From a virus: a DNA stretch of 21,148 nucleotides. Under the pieces are notes generated by a model. That model saw only the letters and a list, made by a program, of their open reading frames with translations. It did not search any database and was not told the DNA's origin. Positions 1 to 4,870 of this stretch are shown in pieces. Both the position numbers and the translations under genes were made by a program. The first letter of the stretch is position 1. Each line of letters begins with the position of its first letter. The stretch lies in IMG/VR virus record IMGVR_UViG_3300043787_000164, positions 1-21,148 of that record; one strand, 5' to 3'.

Positions 1-101
1 TCTCTGATTTGTAGCCAAGTCTCATAAGCTAAAGAATACTTCTTGCGAGGCTGATTATCGCGCAAAATCTCTGCTGTATTTTTCCACCTCATCTTGAACA
101 T
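1..101 (-). CDS. Small phage protein, N-terminal part only
   Basis: The minus-strand frame begins at the ATG at 101-99 and stays open for 33 codons to the window edge, so the C-terminus is missing. The visible part (MFKMRWKNTAEIL..., then a basic NQPRKK stretch and a YETWLQIR stretch) is basic and resembles no family I know. The main support is the promoter: a consensus -35/-10 pair lies directly upstream, with only six bases between the -10 hexamer and the ATG. The mRNA should therefore start on or next to the start codon and be leaderless. The AGGA upstream of the ATG is part of the -10 hexamer and is not a usable ribosome binding site. Confidence 0.55.
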   Translation of the reverse strand, partial: MFKMRWKNTAEILRDNQPRKKYSLAYETWLQIR

Positions 102-107
102 AAAAAT

Positions 108-136
108 ATCCTATCATAGATTGAAACTTTTGTCAA
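108..136 (-). promoter_or_regulatory. Sigma70-like promoter P1, leaderless type
   Basis: On the minus strand, TTGACA (136-131), a 17-base spacer and TAGGAT (113-108) form a near-consensus promoter. The ATG of the following gene begins seven bases after the -10. A TAAAGATTG box lies one base upstream of the -35. Confidence 0.75.
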
Positions 137-137
137 G

Positions 138-157
138 CAATCTTTAGATAAAGATTG
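138..157. promoter_or_regulatory. Perfect 9-2-9 palindrome (TAAAGATTG box pair), likely operator
   Basis: CAATCTTTA, two bases, then TAAAGATTG form a perfect inverted repeat abutting the P1 -35 box. Single copies of the same 9-mer lie upstream of the other minus-strand promoters (1892-1900, 2314-2322, 2674-2682). The paired form here suggests a dimeric regulator site; this is inference. Confidence 0.5.
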
Positions 158-175
158 TCTTCTTGCAATAGCTTT

Positions 176-334
176 CTACAAATCTTTATATATTTCTTCA
201 AGACAAAGCTCCTCTGGATATGGATGCGCATAAGTCTCTGGTAGTTCTCGAATATAAATTAGTTCTGAGAACCAGTCGTGCATATCTGATGTATCAGGGC
301 AAGATTCTATAATCAATTGAACAATTCTATCCAT
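176..334 (-). CDS. Hypothetical 52-residue acidic phage protein
   Basis: The ATG at 334-332 opens a 52-codon frame ending in TAG at 178-176. The protein starts MDRIVQLIIES and is acidic, with no recognisable domain. It follows the 337-528 gene after two bases, and its Shine-Dalgarno sequence (GGAG) lies inside the last codons of that gene, which is the usual arrangement of translationally coupled genes. It is the last gene of the leftward operon before promoter P1. Function unknown. Confidence 0.65.
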   Translation of the reverse strand: MDRIVQLIIESCPDTSDMHDWFSELIYIRELPETYAHPYPEELCLEEIYKDL

Positions 335-336
335 AA

Positions 337-528
337 TCAATCTCCATAACTGTTGATAAAGTCTATGATCTCACTCGGCGCAAAAAGCGCCTCGTAAGGA
401 TCCTCGATAGCTCTCTTGAGCATTTCTACAACAGGTTGAAGCTCAATGACCTTTATATTTGTAGTGATTTTTGGTTGCTTAGGATCATTACTAAAAAATC
501 CAGATGGTCTAAGCTCGAAAGTTTTCAT
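337..528 (-). CDS. Hypothetical 63-residue phage protein
   Basis: The start ATG (528-526) is preceded by a strong AAAGGAGGA Shine-Dalgarno sequence. The 63-residue product starts MKTFELRPSGFF and ends in an amphipathic stretch (VVEMLKRAIEDPYEALF, then EIIDFINSYGD) that is probably helical. No known family is recognised. It is followed after two bases by the 176-334 gene and lies 20 bases after the glycosylase gene, so the three are likely co-transcribed leftward. Confidence 0.75.
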   Translation of the reverse strand: MKTFELRPSGFFSNDPKQPKITTNIKVIELQPVVEMLKRAIEDPYEALFAPSEIIDFINSYGD

Positions 529-548
529 AGAGGATCCTCCTTTCTATA

Positions 549-968
549 TTATATTATAGGCCATATATAGGGTAGATTATCTTGAACTCCGGGGAAAAGT
601 GGGCCATAGTGTTTAGAGTCCTTACGAATAAGATTAGACTGATGAGAAAGATGAAAGTAAGGATTACCTAACCAATGTGGATGTTCAAATACATAGTTAT
701 ATTTTTTCAGATAATCTTCTAGTTTACCGCAGCAATTATCTTCATGGCCTCGGTTCTTCCAAACTCTGCATATAGCTATTCCATAATCGGCTAGAGAACC
801 TTCATAGCCTTTCCACATCCTTACTGCGGGATGGTTTCTCCAGCCGCTTGTCTCTGCTGAAAGAGCTTGAAGAATCTGCAAAGCCTCAACTCGTTGCTTT
901 CCTAATCGGCGCGCATCTAGAATTTCTGCTGATCTATAAAAACTTTCATATGGCAAGAATGTTTGCAT
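549..968 (-). CDS. Pyrimidine dimer DNA glycosylase, MSMEG_6728 family
   Basis: The 139-residue product matches what I know of the pyrimidine dimer glycosylase/endonuclease V superfamily (Pyr_excise, DenV-like), in its actinobacterial MSMEG_6728 branch. Visible hallmarks are the N-terminal MQTFLPY, the LGKQRVEALQIL block (about residues 22-33), GWRNHPAVRMW (about 42-52), and the C-terminal HPHWLG and LSHQSNLIRK blocks. The length is about right for the family. Members are thought to cut the glycosyl bond at UV-induced cyclobutane dimers and nick the strand, so a repair role for phage DNA is likely. The ATG has an AGGA seven bases upstream, and the gene starts seven bases after the 976-1494 gene in the same leftward operon. 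The family call is firm; activity is inferred. Confidence 0.85.
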   Translation of the reverse strand: MQTFLPYESFYRSAEILDARRLGKQRVEALQILQALSAETSGWRNHPAVRMWKGYEGSLADYGIAICRVWKNRGHEDNCCGKLEDYLKKYNYVFEHPHWLGNPYFHLSHQSNLIRKDSKHYGPLFPGVQDNLPYIWPII

Positions 969-975
969 ATATTTC

Positions 976-1494
976 CTAAAGATTCAATGTTCTTCCTATG
1001 TTATCAAGTGTTGGGCAAATAAATTGCGGATCAGTGCAGGAATGAGCATACTTTGCGCGAATCTCTGCCGGCGTAGACTCACTGCTCAATCCACATCGGC
1101 AGGAAGCGGCGCGTGGGTGCTCCAGAATTGATCTAATTAGCTCTGATTGGTGCTGAGTAAGGCTCGACGTAGAAATGGCTCTAGAAATTGCTGAGGAGTG
1201 CTCAGGACAGTTTTGTGGCCTCCTGCCGCGTTTGCGCTCCCACTGGAAGTCATGGTCTCCTACAGCACAATGCAGAGTCTCCATTCGGGCCTCAGCTTCG
1301 GCAGTTTCTATGGCTGCTCTGAGAGCTGGATCCTGAATTGCAGAGGTTGGGGTGGCCTTCGGCGTAGAATTGGCCGGAGAATGGCGCACAGTAGGCTTAG
1401 CTGGACGATGCTCATCACAATGCAGAGGTGGCCTACCGCGCTGACTTTCGCGGTCGTACCAATGATCTCCGTTTTGGCAGAAAAGTCTAGGCAT
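976..1494 (-). CDS. Protein with two tandem Cys/His metal-binding-like motifs
   Basis: The 172-residue protein carries an internal duplication. Residues 6-29 and 76-99 have the same pattern with identical spacing: C-x4-H, then R-x2-R-G-R-x-P, then C-x2-H (C6/H11/C26/H29 and C76/H81/C96/H99). The C-terminal part has two more cysteines in CRCG and another in HSC, suggesting a further metal site. The linker (about 30-70) is Pro/Ser/Thr/Ala-rich. I do not recognise a named family; small phage zinc-binding or HNH-related proteins look similar, but no nuclease core is visible. The ATG has an AAAGGA Shine-Dalgarno sequence. A frame on the opposite strand is a shadow lacking such a motif. The 146 bases upstream (1495-1640) hold no gene that I can see. 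Confidence 0.75.
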   Translation of the reverse strand: MPRLFCQNGDHWYDRESQRGRPPLHCDEHRPAKPTVRHSPANSTPKATPTSAIQDPALRAAIETAEAEARMETLHCAVGDHDFQWERKRGRRPQNCPEHSSAISRAISTSSLTQHQSELIRSILEHPRAASCRCGLSSESTPAEIRAKYAHSCTDPQFICPTLDNIGRTLNL

Positions 1495-1640
1495 AATTTC
1501 CTTTCTTGGCCCTTATCAATTGAATGGACAAAGGTAAGCCTAACACAACGCTCGACTCGGCATGCTTTGATATCGGTCTTTAGATGATACTGCCTTATTT
1601 CGGCGCGAATTAGCGCGCGGGAATTGAAGATTCTTGATAT

Positions 1641-1823
1641 TTAGAGGTTGATGCTTGCTATTGATTTAGTGGTTAGCTCCGTTAGCGATTCTACAAGCCA
1701 TCCATATTCATCACTTAGATAGTCTGCAATATCTTCAGGATCGATATCAGAGGGTACATCAACTACTTCTGGTAGATCGATCTTCTGCCCGTCGGTATCC
1801 AAGATTACAGAATAGCTAGGCAT
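1641..1823 (-). CDS. Hypothetical 60-residue acidic phage protein
   Basis: This is the first gene downstream of promoter P2, starting MPSYSVILDTDGQKI with a good AAAGGA Shine-Dalgarno sequence. The protein is strongly acidic (DVPSDIDPEDIADYLSDEYGW), compatible with a small beta-strand plus helix fold. No family is recognised. Unlike the P1, P3 and P4 genes, it has a leader of about 24 bases. It heads the operon that includes the glycosylase. Confidence 0.7.
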   Translation of the reverse strand: MPSYSVILDTDGQKIDLPEVVDVPSDIDPEDIADYLSDEYGWLVESLTELTTKSIASINL

Positions 1824-1853
1824 GATAATCCTTTCTTTGACTTCAATATCGAC

Positions 1854-1900
1854 ATTCTATCAAAGATTCTTTAGTCTGTCAAGCTTTATTTCAATCTTTA
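1854..1900 (-). promoter_or_regulatory. Sigma70-like promoter P2 with upstream TAAAGATTG box
   Basis: The minus strand has TTGACA (1882-1877), a 17-base spacer and TAGAAT (1859-1854). Transcription would begin near 1847 and give a short leader with an AAAGGA site. TAAAGATTG (1900-1892) ends nine bases upstream of the -35. The promoter probably drives 1823 down to about 176. Confidence 0.8.
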
Positions 1901-1912
1901 TGAAAGTAATTG

Positions 1913-1992
1913 GACAGAGAGCGTCGGCAGTTCTTAGCAACCAACCTAACACTTACCGATCTTGTTTCTATGTGCACCTTATACTCTCTGTC
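1913..1992. other. 80-base stretch bounded by a 9-bp inverted repeat, possible structured RNA
   Basis: GACAGAGAG (1913-1921) and CTCTCTGTC (1984-1992) are perfect complements enclosing 62 bases. Inside, TCGG/CCGA and TTAG/CTAA can pair with equal six-base internal loops. There is no protein-like frame and no tRNA T-loop. The rest of the 1883-2078 intergenic region shows nothing clear. A structured RNA is possible but unproven. Confidence 0.25.
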
Positions 1993-2078
1993 AGGACCAC
2001 TTGCCCAATTCGATCGGGCGGCTCGCGCCGGGAAGGGGTCTGTAAGCTTAGCTGTCTACCTCTACTGACTGCAATCTT

Positions 2079-2267
2079 TTATTGAATCTTTTCCACGCCA
2101 GATTCTGCCGGAGAATAAATCAAAGGATATAGTTCCTTATACTGGTAAGCAAGTTCACAGGAGCGGCTGCAAAACCACAAAGATCCATTCTTGAGCTTCT
2201 TTGTTCCGCACTCTTCGATCTCTCGATAGCAGCGGTCTGGATAAGCTAGATACGGGTTATCAATCAT
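2079..2267 (-). CDS. Small Cys-rich (zinc-finger-like) phage protein, leaderless
   Basis: I place the start at the ATG at 2267-2265, giving 62 residues (MIDNPYLAYPDRCYREIEEC...). A longer frame can be drawn from a TTG at 2303, but that TTG is itself the -35 hexamer of promoter P3, so it cannot be transcribed from P3. The protein has Cys pairs at CYREIEEC and WFCSRSC, the layout of a small zinc-binding knuckle: residues F-C-S-R-S-C-E resemble the second half of MYND/TRASH-type fingers found in small phage proteins. Seven bases separate the -10 from the ATG, so the mRNA is predicted to be leaderless. Confidence 0.7.
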   Translation of the reverse strand: MIDNPYLAYPDRCYREIEECGTKKLKNGSLWFCSRSCELAYQYKELYPLIYSPAESGVEKIQ

Positions 2268-2274
2268 AGTTCTA

Positions 2275-2322
2275 AGTATATCGACAGATCCTTGAAAAGT
2301 CAATAGTTCTTTTCAATCTTTA
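2275..2322 (-). promoter_or_regulatory. Sigma70-like promoter P3, leaderless, with TAAAGATTG box
   Basis: The minus strand has TTGACT (2303-2298), a 17-base spacer and TATACT (2280-2275), then seven bases to the ATG at 2267. The TAAAGATTG box is at 2322-2314, ten bases upstream of the -35. Confidence 0.8.
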
Positions 2323-2433
2323 TGTTCTTATGTGGCTATATACTTATTTGTTCTTATTGATACTATCTTTTTAGAATGAATTAGCCGGGGAGAATTGAAT
2401 CTCACGCGCAACTTCCGCGCCGGCTAGAAGTGG

Positions 2434-2628
2434 TCAATCCATAAATCGTATGTTGATGTAGCTACGGATATCGGCTTTGTTTTGTTCTGCTAGCTTTCGC
2501 ACGAAATCGCGCGCAGAGGAAAGAGTAATGGGATCAGCAGTAATGATCTCTATACCACGGACTACTCTGCTGCTGTGACCCGGTTCGATATCATATAGAA
2601 AGCGTGTTGACTTCTTTTCATTGATCAT
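2434..2628 (-). CDS. Hypothetical 64-residue phage protein, leaderless
   Basis: The start is set at the ATG at 2628-2626 (MINEKKSTRFLYD...). A longer frame from a TTG at 2676 would run through promoter P4 and is unlikely. The 64-residue product has alternating basic and hydrophobic segments (RVVRGIEIITADP, SARDFVRKLAEQNKA) typical of a small alpha/beta protein. No family is recognised. The -10 hexamer lies six bases from the ATG and there is no Shine-Dalgarno sequence, so the mRNA is probably leaderless. It is the leftward gene nearest to the divergent control region. Confidence 0.65.
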   Translation of the reverse strand: MINEKKSTRFLYDIEPGHSSRVVRGIEIITADPITLSSARDFVRKLAEQNKADIRSYINIRFMD

Positions 2629-2634
2629 TCTAAG

Positions 2635-2682
2635 ATTGTAGCACAGATATCTTGAGATTGGAAGAATCTTTATCAATCTTTA
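2635..2682 (-). promoter_or_regulatory. Extended -10 promoter P4 with two TAAAGATT boxes
   Basis: The minus strand shows TGC-TACAAT, an extended -10 (2643-2635), with a weak -35 TTCCAA at 2663-2658. Upstream are TAAAGATTC (2672-2664) and TAAAGATTG (2682-2674). The -10 overlaps a TGTAGCACA (2637-2645 on plus), a one-base variant of the repeated TGTAGAACA. Confidence 0.65.
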
Positions 2683-2767
2683 TTTTTGTTGTTCTTCACG
2701 GCGGAAATCGCGCGGGAGTTGGGTAGTAGTGGTATAGAACAGTAGTAGAGAAAACCCTTACCCCCCG

Positions 2768-2785
2768 GCTAAGCAGCAGCTTAGC
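2768..2785. repeat. Perfect 7-bp hairpin
   Basis: GCTAAGC, a four-base AGCA loop, and GCTTAGC form a perfect stem next to a run of six Cs. No T-run follows on either strand, so it is not a standard terminator. It may be a protein site or part of an origin. Confidence 0.4.
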
Positions 2786-2858
2786 TAGAGCTTGTGATAT
2801 GTAGCACAATATAGTTGATTATACAAACAACTTTATTGCAACCCTCCCACGTCTATGC

Positions 2859-2939
2859 TGTTCTACATTAGATCGATCTATCTAGACTGTAGGACAACCC
2901 TGTAGAACAAAAGATGTAGAACACTATATCTGTAGAACA
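2859..2939. repeat. TGTAGAACA repeat cluster, left group
   Basis: Exact copies are at 2859-2867 (as TGTTCTACA), 2901-2909, 2915-2923 and 2931-2939, with a one-mismatch copy (TGTAGGACA) at 2888-2896. Further near copies are at 2733-2741 (TATAGAACA) and 2800-2808 (TGTAGCACA). The last four sites start 13, 14 and 16 bases apart. TGT...ACA gives each site a small dyad. Confidence 0.8.
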
Positions 2940-3185
2940 ATCCTCAGCAGATTTCGCGCAGAGAAAGTTCTAAGTCTCTGTGACCTCACCTTTTTCAGTG
3001 GATGTCAGATAGGATCTCCTCTCGCTGCAGCTCGCGCCGGAGTGGTCAATCATTTCCCCCGATCGCTTCATATATACACGCGCGCGTCTGAAGGTAGTAC
3101 TGGCTGCCCCCAGGGGGTGCTCATGCTGCTTTGGATTGGATGGCTGACGGGGACGATGATAGTGAGCAAACGTCATCATAATATT

Positions 3186-3215
3186 TTGTAGAACAACTAT
3201 CTGATATGCTACAAT
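3186..3215 (+). promoter_or_regulatory. Rightward promoter P5, extended -10, overlapped by operators
   Basis: TTGTAG (3186-3191), an 18-base spacer and TGC-TACAAT (-10 at 3210-3215) form a plausible promoter for the 3278 gene. Exact TGTAGAACA sites cover its -35 (3187-3195) and the base after its -10 (3215-3223), so a protein bound there should block it. Confidence 0.6.
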
Positions 3216-3265
3216 GTAGAACAGAAGTATAGTATTTTATTAATTTTCTACAGAAATGTTCTACA
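3187..3265. repeat. TGTAGAACA repeat cluster, right group
   Basis: Exact copies are at 3187-3195, 3215-3223 and 3257-3265 (as TGTTCTACA), with TTTTCTACA at 3244-3252. The last exact copy runs into the Shine-Dalgarno sequence of the 3278 gene. Confidence 0.8.
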
Positions 3266-3277
3266 AGGAGAAGCTAC

Positions 3278-3490
3278 ATGGGTTATCAATATAAATTTAA
3301 TTATGTAAGAGTTGATGAAAATAAAATAAATAGTTATCTAGTAGATGATTTAAACCAGGCCATAGAGGAATTATCGGAATGTGAAGAAATGTCTCATATC
3401 ACTCGGGCCTGGATCGAGCGCCAGGAGGTGATCTATAGGGAGTGGGAAATATATGATATTCCCTCCGGCGCAGATGCTGCCGAGAAATAA
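3278..3490 (+). CDS. Hypothetical 70-residue phage protein, first rightward gene
   Basis: The ATG has an AAGGAG Shine-Dalgarno sequence seven bases upstream. The protein (MGYQYKFNYVRVDENK...) is acidic and looks alpha/beta, with a helical ELSECEEMSHITRAWIERQ segment; no family is recognised. Bases become noticeably more GC-rich in its last third (about 3405-3485). It lies directly downstream of promoter P5 and the TGTAGAACA sites, so it is probably the first gene controlled by them, a position typical of immediate-early or regulatory genes. Confidence 0.7.
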   Translation: MGYQYKFNYVRVDENKINSYLVDDLNQAIEELSECEEMSHITRAWIERQEVIYREWEIYDIPSGADAAEK

Positions 3491-3491
3491 T

Positions 3492-3520
3492 TTGACAAGC
3501 GTAGAGGTCTGTGCTACAGT
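3492..3520 (+). promoter_or_regulatory. Strong rightward promoter P6, leaderless type
   Basis: TTGACA (3492-3497), a 17-base spacer and TACAGT (3515-3520) with an upstream TGC make a near-consensus, extended -10 promoter. The next ATG begins seven bases after it. TGTGCTACA (3510-3518), one base from TGTTCTACA, overlaps the -10. Confidence 0.75.
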
Positions 3521-3526
3521 TATTTT

Positions 3527-3670
3527 ATGTATATATCCAGAAAAGAATATAATAATTTAAAAGATATTTTAGATTTACATTCTGAAAGTATAAAAACGAT
3601 AATTGAGGTTTTAGATACAATAGTTAATAGATTATCTGAAGATAAAAATTTAACTAAAAAGGAAATATAA
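3527..3670 (+). CDS. Leaderless 47-residue helical protein
   Basis: The frame begins at the ATG at 3527 and ends in TAA at 3668-3670. The product (MYISRKEYNNLKDIL...) is charged and probably one long helix or coiled coil (heptad-like I/L spacing through DILDLHSESIKTIIEVLDTIV). There is no Shine-Dalgarno sequence; promoter P6 puts the transcription start on or next to the ATG, so translation is predicted to be leaderless. The stop overlaps the next start (TAATG). Function unknown, but its position as first gene of the P6 operon and its near-operator site make a regulatory role conceivable. Confidence 0.65.
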   Translation: MYISRKEYNNLKDILDLHSESIKTIIEVLDTIVNRLSEDKNLTKKEI

Positions 3671-3774
3671 TGTTAACTATTATTTTAGGAATTCCATGCG
3701 TAATAATTGTTATTTTATTTATATCTAGGTGTGAATCCGGCTTATCAACTAAGAAGAGTAAAAGAAGAAAATGA
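3670..3774 (+). CDS. Small single-pass membrane protein, 34 residues
   Basis: The ATG at 3670 overlaps the previous stop codon by one base (TAATG), and its own TGA overlaps the next ATG (ATGA), so the frame sits exactly in a coupled chain. The protein has one hydrophobic segment (LTIILGIPCVIIVILFI, residues 2-18) followed by a basic tail ending KKSKRRK. This is the layout of a small inner-membrane protein with cytoplasmic basic tail. Such phage peptides can act in lysis control or superinfection exclusion, but nothing in the sequence shows which. Confidence 0.55.
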   Translation: MLTIILGIPCVIIVILFISRCESGLSTKKSKRRK

Positions 3775-3902
3775 ATTTATGTAAATTAAAATTACATAAA
3801 TGGAGTAAATGGTCTGCTACGATTTCAACTACTGGCAGAGATATTGCAAGGTATGTAGAGAATTGTAGAGCGGATTTAAGAAGGATAGGAGCTAAAGTAT
3901 AA
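3771..3902 (+). CDS. Hypothetical 43-residue basic protein
   Basis: The ATG at 3771 overlaps the preceding TGA by four bases, and the frame ends in TAA at 3900-3902, one base before the next ATG. The protein (MNLCKLKLHKWSKWS..., then RDIARYVENCRADLRRIGAKV) is strongly basic, with a HKWSKWS stretch like those in small phage proteins that carry Cys/His metal sites, although only two cysteines are seen. No function can be assigned. A larger opposite-strand frame covering the same DNA is a shadow. Confidence 0.6.
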   Translation: MNLCKLKLHKWSKWSATISTTGRDIARYVENCRADLRRIGAKV

Positions 3903-3903
3903 T

Positions 3904-4086
3904 ATGAATAACGATGTAACTTTACATATAAGATTGGAAAAGACTTTAAAGCAAGAATTAGAAAAGTATGCTGAAGCATATTCTTTAAAATTATCTAATG
4001 TAGTTCGTATTGCTTTAGAAGAATTTGCTTATAAAGATCATGAAGCTACTACTGAAGTAGCTAAAATAAAACAGGAGAATTTTTAA
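3904..4086 (+). CDS. Ribbon-helix-helix (Arc/CopG-like) DNA-binding protein
   Basis: The 60-residue protein fits the ribbon-helix-helix pattern: a short beta strand (DVTLHIRLEK, residues 4-13), helix A (KQELEKYAEAYSL), a turn with SNVV, and helix B (RIALEEFAY). Family members bind DNA as dimers through the strand pair and usually repress phage or plasmid promoters, often their own. It is the fourth gene of the P6 operon, whose -10 is overlapped by a near copy of the TGTAGAACA repeat. That makes it one candidate for the protein that reads those repeats. The fold call is fairly firm; the target is inference. Confidence 0.75.
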   Translation: MNNDVTLHIRLEKTLKQELEKYAEAYSLKLSNVVRIALEEFAYKDHEATTEVAKIKQENF

Positions 4087-4088
4087 AT

Positions 4089-4436
4089 ATGTTTGATTTT
4101 GATTTCCTTTTGAGACAAATGGACGATAAGATTGAGAAAAATTCTAAAAAGATTCAGGCATTAGCTATTAAAATAATTCCGTTAGAAGAAGAGAAAGAAA
4201 GAATAGAAAAAGCTAGACAAGTTTTAGCGGGAGAAGTTCCTGTAAGATTACCTCGTGGAACGATTACTTCTTCTATTATAGAGTTTATTACTAACAATGG
4301 ACCTGTTGTTATGAATGAAATAAGTAAGAGTATGGCAAAAAGTGGAATTATAGAATCTACTACAAGAACTATTATTTATAGCCTCTTAAAGGATAATAAG
4401 ATTAAGAGAAACAAAAATAAAGAGTACTATATATAG
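4089..4436 (+). CDS. Coiled-coil plus winged-helix DNA-binding-like protein
   Basis: The 115-residue protein has two parts. Residues 5-50 form a charged coiled coil (QMDDKIEKNSKK, then PLEEEKERIEKARQ). Residues 58-115 read like a winged helix: SSIIEFITNNG, NEISKSMAKSG, TTRTIIYSLLKDN, then a basic wing KIKRNKNKEYYI. The P-V-R-L-P-R-G linker joins them. A dimeric DNA-binding or nucleoid-associated role is likely; the partner is unknown. It follows the RHH gene by two bases. The next gene has a similar coiled coil followed by L-x-G-x-V-P-x-R, suggesting a diverged paralogue. Confidence 0.6.
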   Translation: MFDFDFLLRQMDDKIEKNSKKIQALAIKIIPLEEEKERIEKARQVLAGEVPVRLPRGTITSSIIEFITNNGPVVMNEISKSMAKSGIIESTTRTIIYSLLKDNKIKRNKNKEYYI

Positions 4437-4447
4437 ATAGAATATAA

Positions 4448-4747
4448 ATGATTTATAATATTTATTATTATATAAGCCCTACTGGAAGCAATGATTTGTA
4501 TATTAGTAAGTTACGGCGCGAGACTGCGGCCGAGATTTTGCGGCTAGAGGGTCAGATAGCTAATCTGAGGTTTTTTCAGTTAGCATTGGAGGGAAAGGTC
4601 CCTGGGCGTAAAAAGCCCGTTTCCCGGCGGAAATCTGCGAAAAAGAAAAATAAGACAAAATTAACAAAGAATGGTAAGAAGATTGGTAGACCTACTAATG
4701 CAGAAAAATTAGAACTTAAATATATGCTCATAAAAGAAATAAAATGA
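4448..4747 (+). CDS. Coiled-coil protein with basic, AT-hook-like tail
   Basis: The 99-residue frame has a coiled-coil segment (ETAAEILRLEGQIANLRFFQLALEG split by charged residues), a basic KKPVSRRKSAKKKNK stretch, and KKIGRPTNAEK, whose G-R-P flanked by basic residues resembles an AT-hook. This suggests nonspecific or AT-rich DNA binding. The start is uncertain: the ATG at 4448 has no Shine-Dalgarno sequence and the first 16 codons are extremely AT-rich. A TTG at 4496 with GGAAG upstream would give a protein starting at the coiled coil. Bases from 4511 to about 4640 are clearly more GC-rich than the flanks. Confidence 0.6.
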   Translation: MIYNIYYYISPTGSNDLYISKLRRETAAEILRLEGQIANLRFFQLALEGKVPGRKKPVSRRKSAKKKNKTKLTKNGKKIGRPTNAEKLELKYMLIKEIK

Positions 4748-4776
4748 GTAAAGCAACAACGGAGAATTTGCGCGGA

Positions 4777-4850
4777 TGGGGATTAGTGTAACATGGTGAG
4801 CACATCATACTTTGGATATGGTAGTTTAGGTTCGAATCCTAAATCCCCAG
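4777..4850 (+). tRNA. tRNA-Gln (anticodon UUG)
   Basis: The acceptor arms TGGGGAT (4777-4783) and ATCCCCA (4843-4849) pair perfectly, with G as discriminator base. The D stem is GTGT/GCAC with a GG in the loop, the anticodon stem TCATA/TATGG, the anticodon TTG at 4812-4814, a four-base variable loop, and the T arm TTAGG-TTCGAAT-CCTAA. CCA is not encoded. It should read CAA (and wobble CAG), and CAA is frequent in these AT-rich genes, so it probably supplements a GC-biased host tRNA pool. UUG is the Gln anticodon; pairing supports no other identity. Confidence 0.92.
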
Positions 4851-4870
4851 TGCGATAAATAAAGGAAAAT

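Larger units (their letters stand above)
2629..3277. promoter_or_regulatory. Divergent intergenic control region
   Basis: About 650 bases separate the leftward and rightward gene sets. I see no convincing gene in it. It contains the leftward P4 and rightward P5 promoters, seven exact TGTAGAACA 9-mers in either orientation, variants of it, a 12-bp palindrome centred on GATCGATC (2869-2880), a C-run (about 2759-2766) and a hairpin (2768-2785). The combination fits a phage regulatory switch or a replication origin; the sequence alone does not decide which. Confidence 0.6.

Noticed and set aside
1198-1587. Plus-strand frame of 129 codons opposite the metal-motif gene
   Set aside because: It overlaps the minus gene, has no Shine-Dalgarno sequence, and its product shows no domain. 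The minus frame has a duplicated Cys/His pattern and a good start.
1822-2085. Plus-strand frame of 87 codons
   Set aside because: Runs against the neighbouring operons, covers promoter P2, and its product looks random.
2303-2303. TTG start for the 2079-2267 gene (and 2676 for the 2434 gene)
   Set aside because: These TTGs lie in or upstream of the promoters, so the coding frame would start before transcription does.
2768-2785. Hairpin as a terminator
   Set aside because: No T-run follows on either strand.
2970-3179. 69-codon minus-strand frame in the control region
   Set aside because: No Shine-Dalgarno sequence, a non-protein-like composition with few hydrophobic residues, and placement between operator clusters. 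A weak leaderless promoter can be drawn but is not convincing.
3749-3979. Minus-strand hydrophobic frame
   Set aside because: Antisense to the coupled 3771 and RHH genes; its start is inside the RHH gene.
4744-4791. 15-codon frame (MSKATTENLRGWGLV) overlapping the tRNA
   Set aside because: It runs into the tRNA acceptor stem and is too short to support, although an ATGA overlap is present.
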